Shown one piece after another: positions 1 through 6,561 of a stretch of DNA of 24,716 nucleotides. How positions within the stretch are numbered: position 1 is the stretch's first letter; each line of letters opens with the position of its first letter. Both the position numbers and the translations under genes were made by a program. The stretch covers positions 1-24,716 of IMG/VR virus record IMGVR_UViG_3300031963_000887. One strand, written 5' to 3'. Origin of the DNA: a virus. The notes beneath the pieces were generated by a model. It was not told where the DNA came from, did no database searches, and saw only the letters and a program-made list of their open reading frames with translations.

Positions 1-1
1 A

Positions 2-17
2 GCCGCCTAGAGGCGGC
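2..17. repeat. Perfect GC-rich inverted repeat at window edge
   Basis: GCCGCC and GGCGGC form a 6-bp perfect stem around the four-base loop TAGA. No T-tract follows on the plus strand. What lies beyond position 1 cannot be seen, so a minus-strand terminator or part of a larger structure both remain possible. Confidence 0.5.
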
Positions 18-54
18 GAGAGGCGACTGACATCAGGAAGGAGCCGTGAACTGA

Positions 55-294
55 GTGTTGTTCCGTCTACTTCGGCTGCTGAAATATAGCACTCCTCTGC
101 CACCAATACAGGCAGCTAACCTTAGAATCTTAGGACCAGTCCACGCCTGCTCTTGTGGCTCTACAGTCTTTAATATCTTTGCTCAGTTTGAAGACTATGA
201 GATTGCTTGGTGGGGTTTAGATGGAAGCTGTGCTAACTGTGGCAACCTAGTCAAGGTGCCTTGTCCCATAGACAAGAACGAGAATAGTTTTTAG
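55..294 (+). CDS. Small zinc-ribbon-like protein (79 aa)
   Basis: This is the only gene that I accept on the plus strand, and it converges on the late operon. The GTG start at 55 follows a strong ribosome binding site (AGGAAGGAG, 35-43) at a suitable distance, and the frame stays open to a TAG just before the shared terminator region. The protein has a CxC pair (Cys32, Cys34), a CxxC pair (Cys59, Cys62) and a further Cys70, the layout of a small zinc ribbon or zinc knuckle. The segment between the pairs is rich in aromatic and acidic residues. Phages carry many such small metal-binding proteins in their early regions. No specific function can be assigned. Its orientation suggests that it belongs to the other (early or middle) transcription arm of the genome. 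Confidence 0.65.
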   Translation: MLFRLLRLLKYSTPLPPIQAANLRILGPVHACSCGSTVFNIFAQFEDYEIAWWGLDGSCANCGNLVKVPCPIDKNENSF

Positions 295-297
295 GCA

Positions 298-335
298 TAA
301 AAAAAGAAGCCCCCACCCCGTTAGGGATGAGGGCC
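298..335 (-). terminator. Rho-independent terminator of the late operon
   Basis: Read on the minus strand, GCCC and GGGC (331-334 and 309-312) and CCC/GGG (324-326 and 316-318) pair into a GC-rich hairpin. It is followed by TTCTTTTTTT, a good U-tract (300-308). It lies right after the holin gene, the last gene of the minus-strand unit. On the plus strand the hairpin is followed by CCTTTGCC, a poor U-tract, so it would stop the 79-aa gene transcript less efficiently. Confidence 0.8.
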
Positions 336-357
336 TTTGCCTCGCGCTATCTACAAA

Positions 358-582
358 CTACTTATTGGCAGCGTCGTACTTTCTTCCGAACTCAGCCTCA
401 GCCTTATCAGCCCACTTTACGATAGGGGCAGTAAGACCACCGATAAGAATTGCATACTCTGGAGCAACGTCAGTTGCTAAAGCAATAGCCATAGTTGCTG
501 CTGATGCTAGAACAGCGCGGAGATAAGACTTGAGTGCAGCCTTGAACTCTTTGCTCTTCAATTTCTTTACAAGTTTCTTCAT
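358..582 (-). CDS. Holin (74 aa)
   Basis: A small protein with a very basic N-terminus (about residues 1-15, mostly Lys), two hydrophobic stretches (about 22-38 and 43-55) separated by a short DVAPEY turn, and a charged C-terminal tail. This is the arrangement of small phage holins with one or two membrane helices. It would sit in the cytoplasmic membrane and permeabilise it at the end of infection to release the endolysin. Its gene directly follows the endolysin gene: the stop and start share a base in TAATG, preceded by an AAAGGAAA ribosome binding site, so translation is coupled. It is the last gene before the terminator. The holin call rests on size, topology and position. The 67-aa membrane protein upstream of the endolysin is a competing candidate or a partner. 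Confidence 0.75.
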   Translation of the reverse strand: MKKLVKKLKSKEFKAALKSYLRAVLASAATMAIALATDVAPEYAILIGGLTAPIVKWADKAEAEFGRKYDAANK

Positions 583-1115
583 TACTTTCCTTTCTTGAAT
601 AAGGACATTAACAATGACTTCCTTCTAAGAACTTTGTTCTTGTTAGGAGCCTTTGCTGTCTTCTTCTTAGGCTTAAAGGTCTTCGACTTTGCCACAGTAA
701 GGGCATCCTTCGGAGTCCTCTTTGCCTTTTCCAACCAGGGAAACCAAGGACTGGTGTCCTTGTCGTGTTCTTCCTTGATTGAAATATGCAGGTGACTGAC
801 GTGTTTATTTGGTCCGTCGTACTCACGATCTCCGTTTTCCTTAGACCAGATACGTCCACTAAAAATTAGATATGAAACTCGCTTATCATCCTTGAGCTTC
901 TGGTAGATATCACCACAATCAATCCCATTATGCGGGTCGTGGCTTAGGTCTACTGCGTGACCTGTATTGTGGTCAGAGTTAGGATTTGCCTTGATGTGAG
1001 CCCTGCTTGGCAGCAGGCCATCCGATACCTTCTTGCGCTTTGGAGCAAGCGCAGTTGCCTGCCTTAGAACGGCAATGGCTGCAGGTGTTGCACTCTTTGC
1101 AACAGGTTTCATCAC
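582..1115 (-). CDS. Endolysin, M15 (VanY-like) peptidase with basic tail (177 aa)
   Basis: The SxHxxGxAxD signature of M15 zinc peptidases is complete: Ser47, His49, Gly52, Ala54 and Asp56. A later HLH (His108, His110) supplies the third zinc ligand. Enzymes of this family cut peptide bonds in peptidoglycan stem peptides (L-Ala-D-Glu or D-Ala-D-Ala type bonds), which fits lysis at the end of infection. The catalytic part covers about residues 30-115. It is followed by a strongly basic tail (about 130-177, mostly Lys and Arg) without a recognisable wall-binding repeat, which may bind acidic wall polymers by charge. No signal peptide is seen, consistent with holin-dependent export. Start: GTG at 1115 or the adjacent ATG at 1112, both behind AGGAAA. 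The gene abuts the upstream membrane protein gene and overlaps the holin gene by one base. Confidence 0.87.
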   Translation of the reverse strand: MMKPVAKSATPAAIAVLRQATALAPKRKKVSDGLLPSRAHIKANPNSDHNTGHAVDLSHDPHNGIDCGDIYQKLKDDKRVSYLIFSGRIWSKENGDREYDGPNKHVSHLHISIKEEHDKDTSPWFPWLEKAKRTPKDALTVAKSKTFKPKKKTAKAPNKNKVLRRKSLLMSLFKKGK

Positions 1116-1319
1116 TCATTTCCTCAATGCTTCCTTGACTAGATCGGTCAGTATCTCAACTTTTTCTTCAAGCAAATTGACTTTATCTTTGACACTTGAG
1201 CCACCATTGGGGCGTAGTTCATATAGATAATGCTTAACTAACCAGCGCACAGCGCCAGCAAATCCAGCAATGACTGTGATTATGGCTACTGCCAGGGTTG
1301 CCCATTCTGTAGGTGTCAT
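1116..1319 (-). CDS. Small one-helix membrane protein with coiled coil, lysis cassette (67 aa)
   Basis: One hydrophobic helix (about residues 8-27) is followed by a basic/aromatic stretch (VKHYLYELRPNGG) and then a heptad-like amphipathic segment (about 42-66, Val/Leu/Ile repeats with Lys/Glu). Proteins with the same HYL-EL-PNGG core next to lysis genes occur in many actinobacterial phages and are variously called membrane protein or holin. The ATG at 1319 directly follows the TAA of the 638-aa tail gene, with GGAG seven bases upstream. Its position just before the endolysin suggests a role in lysis, either as a second holin or as a holin regulator that oligomerises through the coiled coil. 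No catalytic motif is present. Confidence 0.7.
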   Translation of the reverse strand: MTPTEWATLAVAIITVIAGFAGAVRWLVKHYLYELRPNGGSSVKDKVNLLEEKVEILTDLVKEALRK

Positions 1320-3236
1320 TTATACGCTCCGTATTGTCACTACAAGTAAGCCTCCGAAACCAGAGAACTTCTTATCTTGTGGGGTTTTATTGATGAAGTC
1401 CATCTCTTCTATCAGGCCAATAAAGGATTCTCCTGTGCGGAAGTCCTCTATTCGGATGGTGTCGCCTGCGTTTTCTACTGCTTCTAGTTGTTGCATACGG
1501 TCCCAAGAAGAACCTTCATAGCCAACTTCCACGCCGAACTTATCGCTCTCGTGGTCAAAGCAGAATAATGGATATTGGATAAGTCTCTGACGAGGTACTG
1601 CTGGTAGAGACTTGAGCTGGTAGCCAGTAAATAGCGGTCCAAGAGTGCTGTCACTAGCATCGCGGGTCAGTGTAAATTTGAAGGCTAAGTATTCTTGAGG
1701 TCCCTGCGGGTAAGGGATACCGATTTCAGAAACAGTAGACTCTTCAGCAAAAGAACCGATTGCATATTCGGTATAGTCATAGCCGATAGATGAGATACTT
1801 AAACTACCATTAGTGGTATCAATACGCGGGGTAAGTAGTTTGAATAACTTACCTTCAAGAGTGTTATAGCGGATAAAGCCAGTCTTTAGATAACCAGATG
1901 CAACCTTGACCCCGTATGATTCAACCCATACACCATCGCCTGGAACACAGAAAGCTACACGATCTGTGCCACCAAGAAAGGCTACTGAGTTACTGGTAGT
2001 AGTCTCGCCAGAGGCGCAAGCATCCCAAGCATAGGCAAAGACAAGGCTATTAGGAATTACTGGCTGTGATAAATCAATACGGACTAGACCTGATTCGCTT
2101 CCCTGCTTGGTAGATACATAAGCAAACTTATCTCTAAAGGCCACATCAGTACACTCTGTTTCAAACAGTAGCGGTCCATAAGAGACATCACCACTATTGC
2201 CTATAGCGCCTACTCGAACGCCTTTGTTAGTGCATAGTATTGCGTAGGTACCAAGGTAGGTATCAAAGGTGTTGATGATTTCACCTTCAGGCAGGTCTAT
2301 AACTACCGAAGGAATGCTTAACTCTGGGAAACCAAGAGCATTAGCATTAGCCAAATCTAAAGTAATCTTATAGATAGATGAGTTCTCACGGCTATAGCCA
2401 CCTACATAGATAGCATTAGGGCCTTCTGAGATAGTAGTCCAAATCCAGTCAGTCTGCGGATGGGTATAGTGATCTGTAGGTAGAGCGCCACCGCCAGTAT
2501 GGGTAGCATTTAATTCATAAAGTTTATTATTGATAGTAGCAATCAGGCGTTGCTTTACATATTTAATTCTGGCACTGGTTGTAGATGAAGCGTTATAGGT
2601 TTCAACATCGCTTGTAGTTCCACCGATATTGCCACGATGGACGTGAGTTCCATTGATAAACCAGTATCTGATTCCATCAGTGGTTAAATCAAGGATTGTA
2701 GATGGAGTTCCTGCTTGGGTATAGGTAGAGTCAGTAGGAGTATCATTACTCATCGTAACTTTCTTCAAGGCAGAGCCATCTGCTACAACTAGACAGTCAT
2801 TAGTTCCATCATTGGCACCAACGATTATCGGAGTATTGGCGCTGGTTAAAGCCCTGACTGTAGTATTTAGCAGGGTAGCCTGTCCCTTAGTCCAGACATC
2901 TAAGCCTTTAGACTCAGTAAACTGGAAGCGCAGTGATTCATCCTGAGCAGGTTCAAAGTATTTGATACCAGCACCTAGATGAAATGATGACTGAGATCTA
3001 AACCACCAACCAGTTAGAGACTGCTCGCCAGCCTCACGGGTCTGGTCATACTGTTGCTTACGATACTGAGCCGTGACACGACGATAGGGTGAATCATCGC
3101 TGGCAGCCAGAAAGAATGGCAAGCCGTTGATGGCTATATCGTAGGAAACACCTGTGGCTTGAAAGTTAGTAGAGCCAGCAGGGTTAGACAGGGTATAGGG
3201 AATACCCTCTGTGATGTCGTCACCATAAGGTGCCAA
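1320..3236 (-). CDS. Large tail protein, probable beta-propeller/nozzle-like (638 aa)
   Basis: A long beta-rich protein with few charged residues. Short strand repeats recur through the middle (for example around YWFINGTHVHRG, IYVGGYSREN and FAYVSTKQGSESG), resembling propeller blades that each report a value. It starts with an aromatic-rich N-terminal part (about 40-100) and ends in a compact C-terminal part (about 540-638) that looks like a separate beta domain. In short-tailed phages a protein of this size and fold forms the tail nozzle, and in siphoviruses similar proteins are minor tail proteins. The start is TTG at 3236, chosen because AAGGAG sits six bases upstream and no better start is nearby. 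It is the last and largest tail gene before lysis. It could instead be a receptor-binding or depolymerase-like protein, but no catalytic residues are evident. Confidence 0.65.
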   Translation of the reverse strand: MAPYGDDITEGIPYTLSNPAGSTNFQATGVSYDIAINGLPFFLAASDDSPYRRVTAQYRKQQYDQTREAGEQSLTGWWFRSQSSFHLGAGIKYFEPAQDESLRFQFTESKGLDVWTKGQATLLNTTVRALTSANTPIIVGANDGTNDCLVVADGSALKKVTMSNDTPTDSTYTQAGTPSTILDLTTDGIRYWFINGTHVHRGNIGGTTSDVETYNASSTTSARIKYVKQRLIATINNKLYELNATHTGGGALPTDHYTHPQTDWIWTTISEGPNAIYVGGYSRENSSIYKITLDLANANALGFPELSIPSVVIDLPEGEIINTFDTYLGTYAILCTNKGVRVGAIGNSGDVSYGPLLFETECTDVAFRDKFAYVSTKQGSESGLVRIDLSQPVIPNSLVFAYAWDACASGETTTSNSVAFLGGTDRVAFCVPGDGVWVESYGVKVASGYLKTGFIRYNTLEGKLFKLLTPRIDTTNGSLSISSIGYDYTEYAIGSFAEESTVSEIGIPYPQGPQEYLAFKFTLTRDASDSTLGPLFTGYQLKSLPAVPRQRLIQYPLFCFDHESDKFGVEVGYEGSSWDRMQQLEAVENAGDTIRIEDFRTGESFIGLIEEMDFINKTPQDKKFSGFGGLLVVTIRSV

Positions 3237-3251
3237 GACTTACTCCTTAAA

Positions 3252-3473
3252 TTAGTTAAGTGCTGCGATTTCGTCTGCGGTTAGACCGAGTGCTGCAAGT
3301 TTGGCTTCTGCTGATGCCTTGGCATCTGCCTTTGCTTGTGCTTCTGCTTCCTCTGCAGCCTTTGCTACAGCGAATGCTTGAGCATCTGCTTCTGCTTGTG
3401 CGATTTCTTCAGCGGTAAGTTCTACCTCAGTAGTTACTCCTGTTGAGCAATCTACAACGAGTTTGGTTGGCAT
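3252..3473 (-). CDS. Small Ala/Glu-rich helical tail-associated protein (73 aa)
   Basis: The N-terminal 20 residues carry a beta-like segment (KLVVDCSTGVTTEVEL). They are followed by a long Ala/Glu/Lys helix (about 21-58) and a C-terminal hydrophobic cap (LAALGLTADEIAAL). Short proteins of this type, a DCSTG-like opening then ELTAEE and an Ala-rich helix, are often found directly behind tail fibre genes in environmental phages. They may act as fibre assembly factors or as a small virion helix, and that role is an inference. A clear AAAGGAAAA ribosome binding site precedes the ATG. It sits between the tandem tip-domain proteins and the 638-aa tail protein, with short gaps on each side. Confidence 0.65.
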   Translation of the reverse strand: MPTKLVVDCSTGVTTEVELTAEEIAQAEADAQAFAVAKAAEEAEAQAKADAKASAEAKLAALGLTADEIAALN

Positions 3474-3485
3474 TGTTTTCCTTTC

Positions 3486-3983
3486 CTAGTCTTTCTTGAT
3501 TCCGTATAGAGTTGCGGTTGAGTATTGAACGAGATTACCCATAGCAATAGCAACCGAAGTAATAGCAGCAGTTTGCGACCACAATCCAGCGCCTAAAGTT
3601 GCGTAAGCAGTACTAGCATTATTTTCGGTCACACCATCTGCTGAAAAAGATTTATTTGCAGAGCCAGCATAATTAGGGATATAAACTTCAACACTAGAAA
3701 ATGTATTAGATGTTGACGAAGTACCCTGAGCATTTCCAATAGTGTTTGTTGAAGTAAAAGAAGAAACCGTTGAGCCGCTTCCTTCAATAAAACGAGAAGT
3801 AAAATTTGCACTTGAACCATTAAATTGAATCCCTAAACTGTTAGCAATGTTTGCTTGGTCAGAACGAACACTAGCCTTAACAACCAAATCAGTATAGGTT
3901 CCAGGGATGCTTGAAAAGGTAATGCTTGCAGCCCCACCTGAACCCACAGTAGTTGTTGCGATTGCCACGAATGTATTAGCCAT
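3486..3983 (-). CDS. Tail tip/receptor-binding-like domain protein, copy 3 of 3 (165 aa)
   Basis: One of three neighbouring paralogues. The shared pattern is an N-terminal block (ATTTVGSGGAASITFSSIPG, then TYTDLV), a variable Asn/Ser-rich middle with an FNGSS motif, and a C-terminal block ending W-x-x-TAAITS and TLYGIK. The composition (Ser, Thr, Ala, Asn, Gly) and strand spacing suggest a jelly-roll-like beta sandwich as in phage fibre tips. The middle third diverges most between copies, as expected for a surface-binding region. The ATG lies two bases after the TAA of the preceding copy with only a weak ribosome binding site, so coupled translation is likely. The function as host-recognition protein is inferred from position and divergence pattern. 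Confidence 0.65.
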   Translation of the reverse strand: MANTFVAIATTTVGSGGAASITFSSIPGTYTDLVVKASVRSDQANIANSLGIQFNGSSANFTSRFIEGSGSTVSSFTSTNTIGNAQGTSSTSNTFSSVEVYIPNYAGSANKSFSADGVTENNASTAYATLGAGLWSQTAAITSVAIAMGNLVQYSTATLYGIKKD

Positions 3984-3985
3984 AG

Positions 3986-4486
3986 TTATGCACTCGCAAT
4001 TCCGTAGAGGGTGAAGGTTGAACCTGTAACAAAAGATTGCGAATTTTGCAAGGTTAAAGTGATAGAGGTGATTGCAGAAGTGTTACGCCATAATGCAGCC
4101 TGAATAAGAGTATACCCTGATGCGTGACCAGATCTTGATACAACTGTTTTATTAGTTGTTGTATTGGAATAGTTCATAATATGCGATATCAATGTAGAAG
4201 TGACCGTATTATTGTAACTTGGTCCAATTCTAATTTCTGTATTATTAGAGGATCTGCCACTTGAAGCAGTGGTACCATTTCCTAACATTTGAGTACGGCT
4301 ATAGTTTGAACCTGAATCAGAATTAAATCTAATGTAGATATCGTTATCACTGTTTGCTGCATTACCATTTGCGCTGACTAAAACCAAATCAGTATAACTA
4401 CCACTTATAGAAGAAAATGTTATGGTTGCAGTATTGCTACCTAGCGTAGTCGTTGCTATCGGTTCGTATGTTGGTCCTGCTGGCAT
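3986..4486 (-). CDS. Tail tip/receptor-binding-like domain protein, copy 2 of 3 (166 aa)
   Basis: Paralogue of its two neighbours. It has the same opening (IATTTLGSNTATITFSSISG then SYTDLVL), a middle with FNSDSGSNYSR and a GNGTTAS turn matching the GDGTS turn in copy 1 and the GSGST turn in copy 3, and the closing W-x-NTSAITSITL and FTLYGI. It is short and acid-poor with almost no Lys, typical of a folded beta domain displayed on a particle. The start codon shares a base with the stop of copy 1 (TAATG). The presence of three copies in a row implies either a hetero-oligomeric tip or a stock of alternative binding domains. No enzyme motif is visible. Confidence 0.65.
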   Translation of the reverse strand: MPAGPTYEPIATTTLGSNTATITFSSISGSYTDLVLVSANGNAANSDNDIYIRFNSDSGSNYSRTQMLGNGTTASSGRSSNNTEIRIGPSYNNTVTSTLISHIMNYSNTTTNKTVVSRSGHASGYTLIQAALWRNTSAITSITLTLQNSQSFVTGSTFTLYGIASA

Positions 4487-5049
4487 TATGCTGGCCCCTT
4501 TATTCCGTAGAGTGCGAAGTGTGAGTATTGTGCCCAGTTACTTGAACCTGGGGCAAAACTAATTGATGTGACTGCGGCGGTGTTAAGCCATAGCCCAGAA
4601 GTGAACATTGAATAACCGCTTCCGTTGACATCATAACCACTTAAGGACCTTACAGTTGTATTCTTATTTGTGTTTGTATAGTCCAAAATATCTACGACCA
4701 TAGCGCAGAAAGTATTTGATAGGTCTGTTCCTGCGGTTGTAATAACTGGATAAATAAATGATGTGCTAGTCGTTGCAGAGGATATTGCGCTAGTACCATC
4801 GCCGTATAACAAGTGATGGGCATAATTTGTAGTTGTATCTGAGTTAAGTTGAAGTTTGACTGAATCAGTAGAACCTGCGCGAGTTGCTCTTCCAATAGCA
4901 CGAATCTGTAAATGCGTATAAGTGCCAGGAATTGAAGTAAATGAAACAGATGATGCTCCGCCAGAACCTACCGATGAAACAGCAATAGATTCATAAGATG
5001 TTGCAACAGTTGTATTTGCTGAAGCAAAAATGCCAAGTAGAGGTGTCAC
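4486..5049 (-). CDS. Tail tip/receptor-binding-like domain protein, copy 1 of 3 (187 aa)
   Basis: Longest of the three paralogues. The conserved domain begins near residue 20 (SYESIAVSSVGSGGASSVSF, SIPGTYTHLQIR) and runs to the C-terminal FALYGIK. It has an additional short hydrophobic N-terminus (TPLLGIFASA) absent from the other copies, possibly an attachment strand. I place the start at GTG 5049, which overlaps the TGA of the preceding gene as GTGA. A longer reading from 5115 would run 70 bases into the upstream gene and adds a Cys/Arg/His-rich stretch that does not look like the rest of the protein. As the first gene of the triplet it could be the ancestral copy or the base of the tip. 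Role in host binding is inferred. Confidence 0.62.
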   Translation of the reverse strand: MTPLLGIFASANTTVATSYESIAVSSVGSGGASSVSFTSIPGTYTHLQIRAIGRATRAGSTDSVKLQLNSDTTTNYAHHLLYGDGTSAISSATTSTSFIYPVITTAGTDLSNTFCAMVVDILDYTNTNKNTTVRSLSGYDVNGSGYSMFTSGLWLNTAAVTSISFAPGSSNWAQYSHFALYGIKGPA

Positions 5050-5399
5050 GCTGAGGTATCTCCAATCAGGACCCAAGTGTTGGTGTCGCGCTTGACGATA
5101 GTTGCAGCAGACCACTGTGCTCTAAGTTTCAACCCTGGAGTTCCATTGACCGTCACGGTTGCAGCACCTGCCACAGTCACCTGACCTGCGCCAGTCTGCA
5201 AGATGTTAACCTGTGATCCAACAGGAAATGCAGTAGTCGCATTTGTCGGCACAGTAACAGTAATGGCTGCAGCGTTATTGAGTTCAACCATAGTGTTATT
5301 AGAATCTGTTAATGCGACAGTGTATGTAGTTCCAGTCTGAGCATTAGTTGTATATGCTGTAGATGGGCTTACTGTTCCGCCAATAATTCCTACGCTCAT
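5046..5399 (-). CDS. Small tail protein sharing a domain with the 277-aa protein (117 aa)
   Basis: After about 20 residues the whole protein is a copy of the C-terminal domain of the 277-aa protein two genes upstream. Shared landmarks in order are NAQTGTTYT, LxNAAAITxTVP, NATxAFxxGxxxNIxQxGAG, QVTVAGAA, TVxG, KLRxQxSAAxxVK and W-x-xIGDxSA. The pattern of hydrophobic strands and Gly turns suggests a small beta-barrel or beta-prism domain of a fibre or tail collar. ATG at 5399 shares a base with the upstream stop (TGATG), with GGAAGG six bases before it. It may be a free-standing cap or adaptor interchangeable with the fused version. No enzymatic role is visible. Confidence 0.65.
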   Translation of the reverse strand: MSVGIIGGTVSPSTAYTTNAQTGTTYTVALTDSNNTMVELNNAAAITVTVPTNATTAFPVGSQVNILQTGAGQVTVAGAATVTVNGTPGLKLRAQWSAATIVKRDTNTWVLIGDTSA

Positions 5400-5719
5400 C
5401 AGTTACCTTCCGATCCGAACGCTGAGAATGAAGTGTTGCCAGTCGTTGAATAGACTGTGATGACATCTGTGTTAGCCAATGTGATACCGCCTTGAAGACT
5501 GAAGACTGCTCCTGCTGCCAGCGGTACTCCGTAGGCGATGTAGTGCTGGTTAGCCAAGGTTGCACCTGCTGGGCGAACAGCAACGCGGATAGTGTCTTGT
5601 GTGCCACCAATGTTTGAGGCATTGAGTGTAGATACAATCGTTGCATTTGTTGCTGTGTAAAGAGTTGTTGCAGTAGCAGCAGTAGGTGCGCTCTGCGCTA
5701 GAACTTTATATGTAGGCAT
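5399..5719 (-). CDS. Small virion/tail protein (106 aa)
   Basis: The protein begins MPTYKVLAQSAP and continues with LYTATNATIVSTLNASN, DTIRVAVRPAGATLANQHY, a GITLANTDVITVYSTTGN turn and a SFSAFGSE end. This layout of a small all-beta protein recurs in the tail regions of many environmental phages, where it is annotated only as structural. The start at 5719 is preferred over an upstream ATG at 5749: it forms TAATG with the stop of the 277-aa gene and gives the family-like N-terminus, whereas the longer reading adds ten residues out of character. It sits between the two genes that share a domain, so these three probably build one tail sub-assembly. Confidence 0.65.
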   Translation of the reverse strand: MPTYKVLAQSAPTAATATTLYTATNATIVSTLNASNIGGTQDTIRVAVRPAGATLANQHYIAYGVPLAAGAVFSLQGGITLANTDVITVYSTTGNTSFSAFGSEGN

Positions 5720-6552
5720 TAGGCGCTCAAGTCTCCAATCATTGTCCAAGAATCAGTGCCAGTCTTGACTAAGGCTGCCGCTGAATACTGTGTCCGTAAC
5801 TTTGTTCCAGTTCCAGTAACTGTAACTCCTGCTGCTCCAGCCACTGTTACTTGCCCTGCTCCGATTTGCTGGATGTTGATAACTGCGCCAGTTGCGAATG
5901 CAACAGTTGCATTTAGTGGCACAGTCAGTGTTATGGCAGCAGCATTACTCAAGGTAACAAGGCGACCATTGTCGGTTATCACCAAGGTATATGTGGTACC
6001 AGTCTGGGCATTAAGAGTTAAGTTCTGCCTAGCATCATTGATGGTAGGTGTATTAAGAGTTGGGCTAGTAAGTGTCTTATTAGTCAACGTATCTGTTGTT
6101 GCCTTACCTACCAAAGTATCTGTTGCTGCAGGCAGGGTCAGCGTAGTTGTTCCTGCTACTGCTGTAGCTTGGACCGTAGTGGTACCAGAGGTAGAACCAG
6201 CAAAGCCTACGTTTGTTACAGGTGAGATAGATGCTTTGAAAGCGTTAAGATCATCGCTAGTTAGTACGTGCTTGACTGTTGCACCTGATGTATGTTGTAC
6301 ACCAGATGTTCCAGCACGTGCTCTGACGATTGTGAATGTATCGCTGGATGCTCCTGTTACGAATACAATTTCTTCATTGGTGGTATCAGGGTCAATAGCA
6401 ACGGTGAACTGGTCTACGTTACCTGCTGCTAGTGTGACTCCACCGAGCAAGGCAGAGCCAGTCCCTGTTGCCACAGTCATTGTTGTGGCGCTAGACGATA
6501 TTGTTGAGGCAAGCGTCGTCTCAACGCTAATCGACGAGTATTGTCTGGTCAT
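5719..6552 (-). CDS. Tail fibre/structural protein, modular (277 aa)
   Basis: Three parts can be seen. The N-terminal third (about 1-105) has a Thr/Ser-rich beta region with TFTIVRARAGTSGVQHTSGA, resembling domains seen in phage fibre proteins that report a value and its validity. A linker (about 140-175) carries TDTLTNKTLTSPTLNTPTI, a motif common in trimeric phage fibres. The C-terminal part (about 178-277) is a domain repeated as the separate 117-aa protein. It has no transmembrane or signal segment. An ATG at 6552 follows GGAAGG. The gene leads the tail-tip part of the operon, directly after the adaptor-like gene. A fibre or collar attached to the tail is the likely role. Function is inferred from motifs and order. 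Confidence 0.65.
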   Translation of the reverse strand: MTRQYSSISVETTLASTISSSATTMTVATGTGSALLGGVTLAAGNVDQFTVAIDPDTTNEEIVFVTGASSDTFTIVRARAGTSGVQHTSGATVKHVLTSDDLNAFKASISPVTNVGFAGSTSGTTTVQATAVAGTTTLTLPAATDTLVGKATTDTLTNKTLTSPTLNTPTINDARQNLTLNAQTGTTYTLVITDNGRLVTLSNAAAITLTVPLNATVAFATGAVINIQQIGAGQVTVAGAAGVTVTGTGTKLRTQYSAAALVKTGTDSWTMIGDLSA

Positions 6553-6561
6553 TAGCCTTCC

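Noticed and set aside
4486-5115. Longer start for the first tip-domain protein at 5115
   Set aside because: It would run 70 bases into the preceding gene and adds a Cys/Arg/His-rich stretch. The GTG at 5049 forms a GTGA junction.
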